Shown in pieces: positions 6,049-13,646 of a stretch of DNA of 13,709 nucleotides. The position numbers and the translations under genes were made by a program. Each line of letters begins with the position of its first letter. Positions within the stretch are counted from its first letter, which is position 1. The stretch spans positions 1 through 13,709 of the forward strand of contig CAZWUZ010000076.1 in assembly GCA_964637655.1 (NCBI GenBank), read 5' to 3'. The notes under the pieces were generated by a model. That model was given only the letters and a program-made list of their open reading frames with translations, was not told the origin of the DNA and did not search any database. This stretch comes from CAZWUZ01 sp964637655 [NCBI: uncultured bacterium]. GTDB taxonomy: Bacteria; DAOPZR01.

Positions 6049-9000
6049 ATGCGCTATGCAATCCTGTTTATCGTATCTGCAATTCTGCTGGTGGCGTGGC
6101 CGGTTGCCGCGGCGGAATACTACGTCAACGACGCCGACACGACGGCGGACATATACTGCAGTGCCATCGGCAACGATGGCAACAGCGGCATGGCGGCGGA
6201 TTCCCCCTTCGCCACCATCAATCAGGCATTGACGCTGGCCGGCCCCATGGACACGATTTACATCGATGCGGGCACCTATGCGGACACCGTGCTCGTCAAT
6301 GTCAACGGGGTTATCCTGCAGGGCGCGGACCGCACGCTGACGTTCATCGACCTGGGCGATTCGGCCAGTGCGTGGGCGGTCGGCATCACGCTGAACACCA
6401 GCGGCATCACGCTGCTCGACCTGACGGTGCAGAACTGCCACACCGGCGTGGTGCTCAACCAGGCCATGTATGCGCGGGTCGAACGGGTGAAGGTCTGGGA
6501 TTGCGGCACGACCGGCATGCAGGTGCAGGCGGGGAGCGACAACGCGGTGCTTGACGGAGTCACGGTGCAGAACATCGGGGGCCTCGGCATCGAAGTGACG
6601 TCCTGCACGGCCGTCGTCATTAGCACCAGCAACGTGCTGGGGACGGGCAATGATGCCATCAGTTTGACGGCCGCGGTCGGCTGCACCGTGGCGGGGAACA
6701 TGGTCAGCGGCAGCGGGTCGAACGGCATCGGGGTGTACGGCGGCGCGAACAACGCGCTGAGCGGTAACAGCGTCATGGCCGGCAGTGATGTCGGTATTGC
6801 CCTCTGCGCCACCGCCACTACGCTGGTGGAAAACAACACCCTGACGGGCAACCTGCAGGGGCTGCTGGCCGAACTGTCGGACAATAACCTGGTCCGCCAC
6901 AATTTGATCAGCAACAACACGATGCTGGGTGTGGCCGACACGGGGAGTTTCGGCAACTTCTATTATGCGAACGACCTGACCGGCAACGACAGCGGGCAGT
7001 TCTATATCGACGGGATGAGCACCTGCACGGCGACCGCCAACAATATCGGGCTGGGCGGCGATGTGCGCGCCGTGGTGATGAGTGCGGGCGGCCCGCTCGG
7101 GTTCCAGCGCAATTACTGGGGGACGGCGGACGAGAGCAGCATCGCCATGCAAATCGGCGGCGGCGCGGCAGGACAGCTGCAGTGGCAGCCGTACCGTCTC
7201 GATGCAGCCGACACGACGCCGGGCGCTGACGTGGTGGCGCCGGGAATACCCGCCGGCCTGGCTGCCGACACGCCGACCCCCGGGTCCGTAACGCTGTCGT
7301 GGAACGAAGTGGTGCTCAACGAGGACGGCGGTGCATGCAGCGACCTGGCCGCCTATCACCTCTACCGCACGGGCGACTCGCCGACGACCAACTGGCGGGG
7401 GGCGTTCCATGCCGCAGTCGGCACGGAGACCACCTACGTCGACACCATGGTCGTCCCCGGCATGACCTATCGCTACCGCGTGACCGCGGTCGATAATCAC
7501 AATCCGTACGCCAACGAGAGTTTCTTCAGCGACACTATCGTGGTCATCGCGGCTGCGGCCAGCGACACCATGGCGCTGGCGTTTGTCGACGCGACCTACA
7601 CGACGCCGGTGTCGTCGTACGCGGCGGGCGACACCGCCTATCTCAAACTGCTGGCGCCGATGGTCGATCTCGACGCGGGCGCCTATGACAGCGTGGCGCT
7701 GCGCGTGCGCAATGTGAGCACCGGCGATTCCGACTGGGTGGTCGTGGTTGAGACGGGGCTGAGCAGCGGCATCTTCTGCGGCAGTTTCCGCCTCGCGCCG
7801 GCAGACAGCATCCCGGGGAACGGCGTGGTGGCGGCTGATTCCGGCCAGGTGCTGGTGGCTGACACCGGTGGAGCGGGGCAGGTTACGGACAGCGTGTTCA
7901 TCACGGCGGGGGCACCCTCGACGGCGGGACCGAATGTCTGGTATGTCAACGACACCGATGTGGCGGGCGACGTCTTCTGCAGTGTGGCGGGTGACAGCGG
8001 TTACAACGGCCTGTCCCCGACCAGTCCGCACAGTTCGCTGACGTATGTGCTGGCGCACGTCGATGCGGGCGATACGGTCTACCTTGATGCCGGGTACTAT
8101 TACGGCAACTGGACGCTTGCCACCCCGTATGTGTCGCTGGTTGGCGCTGACTCGACGGCCACCGTGCTCGTCGGGTCGGGGGCGTTTGACGTGCTGTATG
8201 TGAGCGGCTGCACCGGACCGGTGCTGATGAACTTGCGCGTAGCCAACGCCATGGGCGGGTACCACGGCCTGACGCTGAACGGTTGTGCCGTCGCCTATCT
8301 CGAGGGGATCAGCGCGACGGGTAACGGCGGCAACGGCATTCGCCTGCAGAACGGTTCAAACAACGCCACCCTTACCGGCTGTGCGCTCACCGGCAACGGC
8401 GGTCCCGGGCTGGGGTTGAGCGCCTGCAACAACGTGGCGGTTTCCTACAGCATGTTTTACGGCAACCAGTACGGCATTTCGGCGACCAGCGCCGACGGTC
8501 TGCTGGCCGACTTCAACCGCATCGACAGCAGTTCCATGAACGGCATCGACCTGCCGGCGGGGAGTGACAGCGCGGCCATCACTGCCAATGTCATTGTCGG
8601 GAGCGGCAACTGCGGCATCAGTGGCGCCCCCTACGCCGAAATCAGCGGCAATACGTTTGCCGGCAATATGAAGGGAATCGATGCGGGGCAGGGGGCGAAC
8701 ATCAGGGGCAATCTGTTCAGCGGCAACACCTACGGCTTGTACGTCATGGCGTCGGAGGTGGTGGCCGAGGCCAATGAGTTCGGGGCCAACTCGGTGGCAG
8801 GGATCTACCTGACCGGGACACCCGCAGGCCTTGCCCTGCAGCGCAACAACGTGGCGGGCGACACGGTTATTTGCAACGCCAGCGGCAGTCACAATCTCAC
8901 CCGCAACTGGTGGGGGACCGTCGACACCGGCGTGCTGAGCGCCCGGATTCAGGGCGGGATGGCGCACAATGTCCAGTACCTGCCGTTCCGCTTCCAGCCC

Positions 9001-12000
9001 ATCGACACGGCGCCGGCGGCGGACCGTGTCGCCCCGGCGGCGCCCGACACCATCGTCGCGTACGCGCCCGACACGGAGAGCATTCGTGTCAGTTGGGCGG
9101 CGGTGACCCAGGACGAGGATTCGCTGGGGGCCTGCGGCGACCTCAACAGCTACCGTCTCTGGCGGCAGGTGCAGGGGGAGACGTCGTGGACGGAAGTGAC
9201 TATGGTCGGCGCGGGGACGGAATTCTACGACGACTATGCGGTGTCGACCGGCCTCACCTACCGCTACCGGGTGACGGCGTTTGACTACGCGGCCCCGTAC
9301 CCGAACGAGTCGTGGTACAGCAGCATCGCGGCCGCAATGCTGCCGGTCGACACGGGGGGGGCGAACCTCTGGTATGTCAACGACGCATCGCTGGCCAGCG
9401 ACGTCTTCTGCACCGCCATCGGCAACGACCTGAACAGCGGACTCAGTGCCGACCTGCCGAAACTGACCCTCGCGGCGGTGCTTGCCTTACTGTCGCCGGG
9501 CGACACGGTCTATATTGACAACGGCAGCCATACCGCCAATGCCAGCATCCCGGTTTCCGGGGTTGCGCTGGTCGGCGCTGATCCGGCCATGACCACGCTC
9601 AGCGGCTGGCTGGCGGTGGACACGCAGAGCAGCGTGTATCTCGCCAATTTCTGCGTTGTGTACGGCGGCATCAGTTTCTACAACGTCACCACCAGCACCA
9701 TCAGCAACGTGCAGACGACCTCATGCGACATCGGCATCTGGGTGATCGGCGGCAGCGGCAACACCATCACCGGCTGCCTCGGCATGGACGATACCGTGGG
9801 CATCCGGCTGGACGGGAGCACGGGGAACCTGCTGGCCGGCAACCGGATGAATCTCGGCTTCAGCAGCGGGTATGTCCTGACCAGCAGCAGCAACAACCTG
9901 CTGCTTGGGAACAGCGCGCAGGGGAATACCCAGTACGGATTCAGTGATTCGCAGGGGGTCGGCAACATTGTTACGGCCAACGATGCGTATGGCAACGGCG
10001 TACAGTATGCACAGATGGGGGCCAACAGCAACATCTGGCGCAAGAACAATCTCGGCGGCGCCAACGGTGTCTACTGTGATGCGGCTGCGGCCCCGCTCGA
10101 TTTCACGCAGAACTGGTGGTCGACGACGGACACGGCGGCCATTATGTCCTTGCGCAGCGGGTCGGGAGCCAGCGGTATCGTCTATGCGCCATTCCGGCTC
10201 AGCGCGGTCGACACCGCGCCGGGCGCCGATACCGTGGCGCCGCAGCAGGTGACGGGCGTGCTGCTGACCGGCAACGAGACGTCGGTGACCGTGCAGTGGG
10301 ACTACCCGTCGCTGGACGAGGAAGGCAACGGGCTCGGCGACCTCGCCGGCTACCGCATCTGGCGCAGCACGGGCGGCTCCTGGATGCTGCTGGGCGACGC
10401 GCCGGACTGGGCCACGGACTTTACGGACACCACGGCCAGCCACGCCGTCGGGGGCTACTACCGCGTCGCCGCGTACGACAATGCGACGCAAAAGAATATC
10501 GGCTGGTACTCCACGCCGGCCGGGCCGTCCGCGCCCAACCGCGCCCCGGTGGCGGTCATCACCGGCGACAGCATCGCCGGCAGTGATTCGCTGGTGCTCT
10601 CCGCGGTGGCCTCGGGTGACAGCGATGCGGACGCCCTGTCCTACTACTGGTGGATCGAGTGGGGTTCGCCCGGGACGCTGACCTCCCCGAACGCCAGCAT
10701 GACGACCTGCACGGGGATGGCTGCCGGCTGGTACGCGTTCGGCCTGAGCGTCAGCGACAGTTATGGGGGCAGCGACACGACCTACCATTACGTCGATGTC
10801 TTCGATGCGACGGTACCGGACACTCCGACGCTGTCAATCAACTACGACGAACAATATGCCACCAGCGAAACGGTCACGCTCTCCATCAGTCCGGCGCCGG
10901 GGCAGGAACAGTATGTCTGCTACATGAAGATCGGGACCGACCCGGCGCTGACCACGGGCGTATGGGAACCGTTTGCGTACCTGAAGGAATGGGGCATCGC
11001 CGGGGGCGACGGCGACCGCTACCTGTATGTTGCGCTCGGCAACCTGTTCCATGCGCAATCGGGGGCGGCGGCTGACAGCATCATTCTCGACCGTGTCGCG
11101 CCGGCCGCCGTGACCATCAATGCCGATACGCTGATCGTTGCCGACCCGGCCACGACGCCGGTGAACCTGACGTTTGCCACGTCGGACAGCCATGCGACCG
11201 TGACCATGCGCTATGCCGACGCGCAGTATGTCAACGGCTGGTACTGGAGCGAATGGACCGACAGCGCGGTGCATTGGGTTGACCCGTATGGTGACACCCA
11301 GCAGGTGGTGGAACTGCAGGTGCAGGACGCCGCCGGCAACATTGCCAGCGACAGCATTGTGCTGACCATCACCGCCCTGAACTATCCGCAGCCGGCGTCC
11401 GGGTTCTACGGCTACGGGACGGACGGGGGCGTTGCGGAACTGTTCTGGAACGGCTCGTACTCGACCAACGTGGCCGCCTATTTGCTGTACAGCGACAGCG
11501 CGACGGGGACAATGAACTACGCTACGCCGCTGGCCGTGCTCGGCAGCGGGGCGCGGGCGTACACCGTCAGCGGCCTGGTGCCCGACACGATGTATGTGTT
11601 CGGGCTGCGCGTGGTCGACACCGACAGCGACGCGGAGCAGAACCAGCATGTGCTCGCCTGGGTGCAGACGTTCGGCACGACGACGAACCGCGTCTACGCG
11701 TATGTTGATTACCCCATTCCGGGGATGAGCATCAACGGCATCGTGCCGGTGCAGGCGCTGGTGGACGGCGACCTGTCCGGCGGGGCGGAAGTGCTGTTCC
11801 AGTACCGCGCCGCAAACACCGCCAACCCGTGGACCGCCATCGGCAACATCGTCGACAGCCCGCCGTACATGACCTCGTGGAACACGACGGGACTGGCGGA
11901 CGGCGATTACGAACTGCAGGCGGTGGCGCGGCGGCAGTCGAACCATGCCGACGCCGACCAGTATCCGGCATCGGTGATCATCACCAAGTCGGGCGCCAAC

Positions 12001-12708
12001 GCCGCCATCTCGCAGACGATGACCACGGCCGGCGACACACTGCTGGTGCAGAAACTGAACAGCAATGCCACTGACACGCAGCGGATTGTCGCCGGCAGCG
12101 AGGGCAGCCCGCTGCAACTGCAGGTGCCGCCGGGCATTCTCAGCGGCAACGCGACCATCAGTGTCAAACTCTTCAGCGATACCGCCACGGCGCTGCGCGG
12201 GGTGGACCGCACCGAGTTCGAAACCGGATGCACGGTCATCGACGTCAGTTTCAGCAACCGCCAGTCGACGTTCAACGACTCGATTGTCATGCGCATCCCC
12301 TACGACGACGCCAACAACGACGGCATTGTCGACGGTACGGGCATCCGCGTCTATCTGCTGCGCGTCCTCTATTTCAGCACCACGTTCAGCGAGTGGCGCG
12401 TGGTGCCCAAGGCGGACATGACCATCGATACCCCGAACAAAACGATCATCGTGCGCGTGTCGCATTTCAGCAAGTTTGCCACCGGCAAGGTGACGCTGGG
12501 CGGCGATCTGGGCAGCAACACGGACGGGATCGGGGACGGTCAGGTCAACGATAATGACCTGGCGCGGTTCAACCGGGCGTTCGGGGCGCGCAGCGGCAAT
12601 CCGCACTTCAACGACGCCGCCAACATCGTCCGTACCGGGGCGAGTGCCAACCGGGTCGATGAAGAGGATGTGTTCCAAATGGGGGCGAATTACGGGACCA
12701 GTCAGTAA
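6049..12708 (+). CDS. Giant secreted triple beta-helix / FnIII / PKD / Ig-like protein with dockerin-like C-terminus
   Basis: The protein has 2219 residues. The signal peptide is 1-22, with cleavage after PVAAA. Three modules of beta-helix + FnIII follow, at about 23-504, 629-1105 and 1106-1496. Each opens with YVND, a conserved cysteine, and a GDTVY(I/L)D-type strand typical of DUF1565/pectate-lyase-like helices; each ends in a 44-residue junction motif and a FnIII domain. Residues 505-628 are an extra Ig-like linker (ETGLSSGIFCGSF is diagnostic of a common adhesin domain). Then come PKD-like at 1497-1586, Ig-like at 1587-1778, FnIII at 1779-1880, Ig-like to about 1983, a ZU5-like region to 2146 and a dockerin-like end at 2150-2219. 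The order after the third module matches the 1260-aa paralogue. The second EF loop of the dockerin-like end is degenerate. It has its own promoter and ribosome site. A surface adhesin or glycan-binding role is inferred; no catalytic motif was recognised. Confidence 0.92.
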   Translation: MRYAILFIVSAILLVAWPVAAAEYYVNDADTTADIYCSAIGNDGNSGMAADSPFATINQALTLAGPMDTIYIDAGTYADTVLVNVNGVILQGADRTLTFIDLGDSASAWAVGITLNTSGITLLDLTVQNCHTGVVLNQAMYARVERVKVWDCGTTGMQVQAGSDNAVLDGVTVQNIGGLGIEVTSCTAVVISTSNVLGTGNDAISLTAAVGCTVAGNMVSGSGSNGIGVYGGANNALSGNSVMAGSDVGIALCATATTLVENNTLTGNLQGLLAELSDNNLVRHNLISNNTMLGVADTGSFGNFYYANDLTGNDSGQFYIDGMSTCTATANNIGLGGDVRAVVMSAGGPLGFQRNYWGTADESSIAMQIGGGAAGQLQWQPYRLDAADTTPGADVVAPGIPAGLAADTPTPGSVTLSWNEVVLNEDGGACSDLAAYHLYRTGDSPTTNWRGAFHAAVGTETTYVDTMVVPGMTYRYRVTAVDNHNPYANESFFSDTIVVIAAAASDTMALAFVDATYTTPVSSYAAGDTAYLKLLAPMVDLDAGAYDSVALRVRNVSTGDSDWVVVVETGLSSGIFCGSFRLAPADSIPGNGVVAADSGQVLVADTGGAGQVTDSVFITAGAPSTAGPNVWYVNDTDVAGDVFCSVAGDSGYNGLSPTSPHSSLTYVLAHVDAGDTVYLDAGYYYGNWTLATPYVSLVGADSTATVLVGSGAFDVLYVSGCTGPVLMNLRVANAMGGYHGLTLNGCAVAYLEGISATGNGGNGIRLQNGSNNATLTGCALTGNGGPGLGLSACNNVAVSYSMFYGNQYGISATSADGLLADFNRIDSSSMNGIDLPAGSDSAAITANVIVGSGNCGISGAPYAEISGNTFAGNMKGIDAGQGANIRGNLFSGNTYGLYVMASEVVAEANEFGANSVAGIYLTGTPAGLALQRNNVAGDTVICNASGSHNLTRNWWGTVDTGVLSARIQGGMAHNVQYLPFRFQPIDTAPAADRVAPAAPDTIVAYAPDTESIRVSWAAVTQDEDSLGACGDLNSYRLWRQVQGETSWTEVTMVGAGTEFYDDYAVSTGLTYRYRVTAFDYAAPYPNESWYSSIAAAMLPVDTGGANLWYVNDASLASDVFCTAIGNDLNSGLSADLPKLTLAAVLALLSPGDTVYIDNGSHTANASIPVSGVALVGADPAMTTLSGWLAVDTQSSVYLANFCVVYGGISFYNVTTSTISNVQTTSCDIGIWVIGGSGNTITGCLGMDDTVGIRLDGSTGNLLAGNRMNLGFSSGYVLTSSSNNLLLGNSAQGNTQYGFSDSQGVGNIVTANDAYGNGVQYAQMGANSNIWRKNNLGGANGVYCDAAAAPLDFTQNWWSTTDTAAIMSLRSGSGASGIVYAPFRLSAVDTAPGADTVAPQQVTGVLLTGNETSVTVQWDYPSLDEEGNGLGDLAGYRIWRSTGGSWMLLGDAPDWATDFTDTTASHAVGGYYRVAAYDNATQKNIGWYSTPAGPSAPNRAPVAVITGDSIAGSDSLVLSAVASGDSDADALSYYWWIEWGSPGTLTSPNASMTTCTGMAAGWYAFGLSVSDSYGGSDTTYHYVDVFDATVPDTPTLSINYDEQYATSETVTLSISPAPGQEQYVCYMKIGTDPALTTGVWEPFAYLKEWGIAGGDGDRYLYVALGNLFHAQSGAAADSIILDRVAPAAVTINADTLIVADPATTPVNLTFATSDSHATVTMRYADAQYVNGWYWSEWTDSAVHWVDPYGDTQQVVELQVQDAAGNIASDSIVLTITALNYPQPASGFYGYGTDGGVAELFWNGSYSTNVAAYLLYSDSATGTMNYATPLAVLGSGARAYTVSGLVPDTMYVFGLRVVDTDSDAEQNQHVLAWVQTFGTTTNRVYAYVDYPIPGMSINGIVPVQALVDGDLSGGAEVLFQYRAANTANPWTAIGNIVDSPPYMTSWNTTGLADGDYELQAVARRQSNHADADQYPASVIITKSGANAAISQTMTTAGDTLLVQKLNSNATDTQRIVAGSEGSPLQLQVPPGILSGNATISVKLFSDTATALRGVDRTEFETGCTVIDVSFSNRQSTFNDSIVMRIPYDDANNDGIVDGTGIRVYLLRVLYFSTTFSEWRVVPKADMTIDTPNKTIIVRVSHFSKFATGKVTLGGDLGSNTDGIGDGQVNDNDLARFNRAFGARSGNPHFNDAANIVRTGASANRVDEEDVFQMGANYGTSQ
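6115..7560 (+). repeat. Beta-helix + FnIII module 1 of the 2219-aa protein
   Basis: It encodes residues 23-504. It opens with YYVND and YCSAIGND, continues as Asn/Gly-rich beta-helix rungs, has the junction motif at 355-398, and ends in a FnIII domain with YRYRVTAVDNHNPYANES. Confidence 0.8.
7111..7242 (+). repeat. 44-residue junction motif, module 1
   Basis: Residues 355-398: NYWGTADE at the start, then PYRL, DTTPGAD and VVAP at the end. It has the same 44-residue length as the other three copies. Confidence 0.8.
7561..7932 (+). other. Ig-like linker domain found only between modules 1 and 2
   Basis: Residues 505-628. The pattern (FVDATYTTP, AGDTAYL, then VVETGLSSGIFCGSF and a late VADTG) matches a common bacterial surface-protein Ig-like repeat. 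It has no equivalent between modules 2 and 3 or in the 1260-aa paralogue, so it is an insertion or was lost elsewhere. Confidence 0.65.
7933..9363 (+). repeat. Beta-helix + FnIII module 2 of the 2219-aa protein
   Basis: It encodes residues 629-1105. It opens with NVWYVND and DVFCS, has the junction motif at 953-996, and ends in FnIII with YRYRVTAFD and PNESWYS. Its opening shares short DNA-level identities with module 3 (for example TGGTATGTCAACGAC and GCGACGTCTTCTGCA), which suggests in-gene duplication. Confidence 0.8.
8905..9036 (+). repeat. 44-residue junction motif, module 2
   Basis: Residues 953-996: NWWGTVDT at the start, then PFRF, IDTAPAAD and RVAP at the end. It aligns gap-free with the other copies. 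Confidence 0.8.
9364..10536 (+). repeat. Beta-helix + FnIII module 3 of the 2219-aa protein
   Basis: It encodes residues 1106-1496. It opens with NLWYVND and DVFCTAIGND, has the junction motif at 1355-1398, and ends in FnIII (AGYRIWRS, YYRVAAYDN, GWYS). It leads straight into the PKD-like domain, as the single module does in the 1260-aa paralogue. Confidence 0.8.
10111..10242 (+). repeat. 44-residue junction motif, module 3
   Basis: Residues 1355-1398: NWWSTTDT at the start, then PFRL, VDTAPGAD and TVAP at the end. Of the three copies in this protein it looks closest to the one in the first giant protein. Confidence 0.8.
12462..12490 (+). repeat. 29-nt identical block shared by the two giant genes (copy 2)
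   Basis: Identical to 4477-4505; it encodes HFSKFATGK immediately before the dockerin-like domain of the 2219-aa protein. Confidence 0.8.
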
Positions 12709-12741
12709 TGGCTGGTTCCTGCCCGCGGGGCGTACGGTGCC

Positions 12742-13590
12742 ATGATGGTTGAGCGCGGGGCGATGGAGACCGGTTCCAACCTGCGGGAGAGCGTTGGCAC
12801 GGCGCCCGGCAGCGAGTCGGCAGTTGTCGCGCTCGCAGCGCTGCCACCGTCGGCGGAGCGGCGGGCGGCGCTGCAGCAGGCGTTGCGCACGGGCGAAGCA
12901 GAGGTGCGGGCAGCCGCAGCGTGGGCGCTGGGCATGCAGGCGTCACCGGAGGATGTGCCGGCACTGGTGGCGCGGCTGGCTGACGAGGATGACCCGCTGG
13001 TGCGGGAGAAAATTGCCTGGGCGCTGGGGCGTACAGCCACCCCTGCGGCAGTGCCGGCGCTGCGCTTTGTTGCGGCTGATGATACCGAAGCGCCCGATAC
13101 CCGCTGGATGGCGGTGTTCGCACTGCATCGCCTTGGGCGGGGAGAAGACGTTGCCGGGTTGCTGACCCGACTGCAGGCGCGGGTGGCGCAGGCGGCAGCG
13201 CTGCCCGGGCTGGCGCCGGATGTGGCGGAATGGCTGACGCTTCCAGAGCCGCCCGTTGCGCAACTTGACCAGGTGTTGACCGGGCGCGGATGGCCGCTGG
13301 CGGTGCGGCAGCGCGCGACCGCCTGCCTTGAGGAATTACTTACGCTCGCCCCTGAGGCTCAGGTCGCTGCGGCGTATGGGTTTACTGCAGAAGGAAACCT
13401 GGTAGTGCGGGTGCCGGTGCGTGTGGCAGTAGTGCCGCTGCTGCTGCAGAGCGAAACCGCCCTGCGCCCGGCCCTGGCCCGCCTCGAACCAGCCGCCCTG
13501 GCGGCCCTGCTGGTGTTGCGTCTCGCTGCCATTGTTCAGGTTACAGAAGAAAATAAACCTGAATGCATGGGGGTCATTCTAGCACATTGA
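12742..13590 (+). CDS. HEAT-repeat (PBS-lyase-like) protein, C-terminus inside a repeat
   Basis: The protein has 282 residues and no signal peptide. Residues about 37-65, 70-98, 101-133 and 134-155 are short helical HEAT/PBS-lyase-type repeats, with the hallmark VRAAAAWALG, VREKIAWALGR and TRWMAVFALHRLG helices. These act as protein-binding scaffolds; nothing points to an enzyme. Residues 160-266 are Leu/Ala/Val-rich and unrecognised. The start is uncertain: ATG at 12742, 12745 or 12763 are all possible, with only GGGG stretches upstream. The gene begins 33 nt after the giant gene's stop, and no terminator lies between them, so cotranscription is likely. The last nine codons (E274-H282) and the stop come from the 87-nt repeat that starts at 13560, so the native C-terminus may have been replaced or extended. 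Confidence 0.75.
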   Translation: MMVERGAMETGSNLRESVGTAPGSESAVVALAALPPSAERRAALQQALRTGEAEVRAAAAWALGMQASPEDVPALVARLADEDDPLVREKIAWALGRTATPAAVPALRFVAADDTEAPDTRWMAVFALHRLGRGEDVAGLLTRLQARVAQAAALPGLAPDVAEWLTLPEPPVAQLDQVLTGRGWPLAVRQRATACLEELLTLAPEAQVAAAYGFTAEGNLVVRVPVRVAVVPLLLQSETALRPALARLEPAALAALLVLRLAAIVQVTEENKPECMGVILAH

Positions 13591-13622
13591 CACATTGGCG
13601 CCGGGTATCCACTAAGATCCAC
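13560..13622. repeat. 87-nt tandem repeat, first copy (conserved part)
   Basis: These 63 nt recur at 13647-13709 with one difference (A at 13567, G at 13654), so the period is 87 nt. They contain the palindrome GGCGCC and the sub-repeated elements AAGATCC and AAGATATCC. The copy overlaps the end of the HEAT gene. The full unit would run to 13646. Confidence 0.9.
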
Positions 13623-13646
13623 AAAGATATCCGCAGTATTATGACG

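Noticed and set aside
5470-8265. 931-codon open frame on the - strand
   Set aside because: It spans the end of the radical SAM gene, the promoter region and the start of the second giant gene. Its product is Arg/His/Val-rich with no recognisable domains, as expected of an antisense shadow of GC-rich coding sequence.
10834-12678. 614-codon open frame on the - strand
   Set aside because: Antisense shadow of the 2219-aa gene; low-complexity Arg/His/Val-rich product and no signal peptide or domain.
932-12708. Pectate lyase or other polysaccharide-degrading activity from the beta-helices
   Set aside because: The helices have the general NosD/pectate-lyase-like fold signature, but I see no catalytic Asp/Arg/Lys motif that would support enzyme activity.
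12708-12752. 14-codon frame from an ATG overlapping the giant gene's TAA stop, ending at TGA 12750-12752
   Set aside because: It could be a leader peptide coupling translation to the HEAT gene, but it has no conserved feature or ribosome site, and such short frames are expected by chance.
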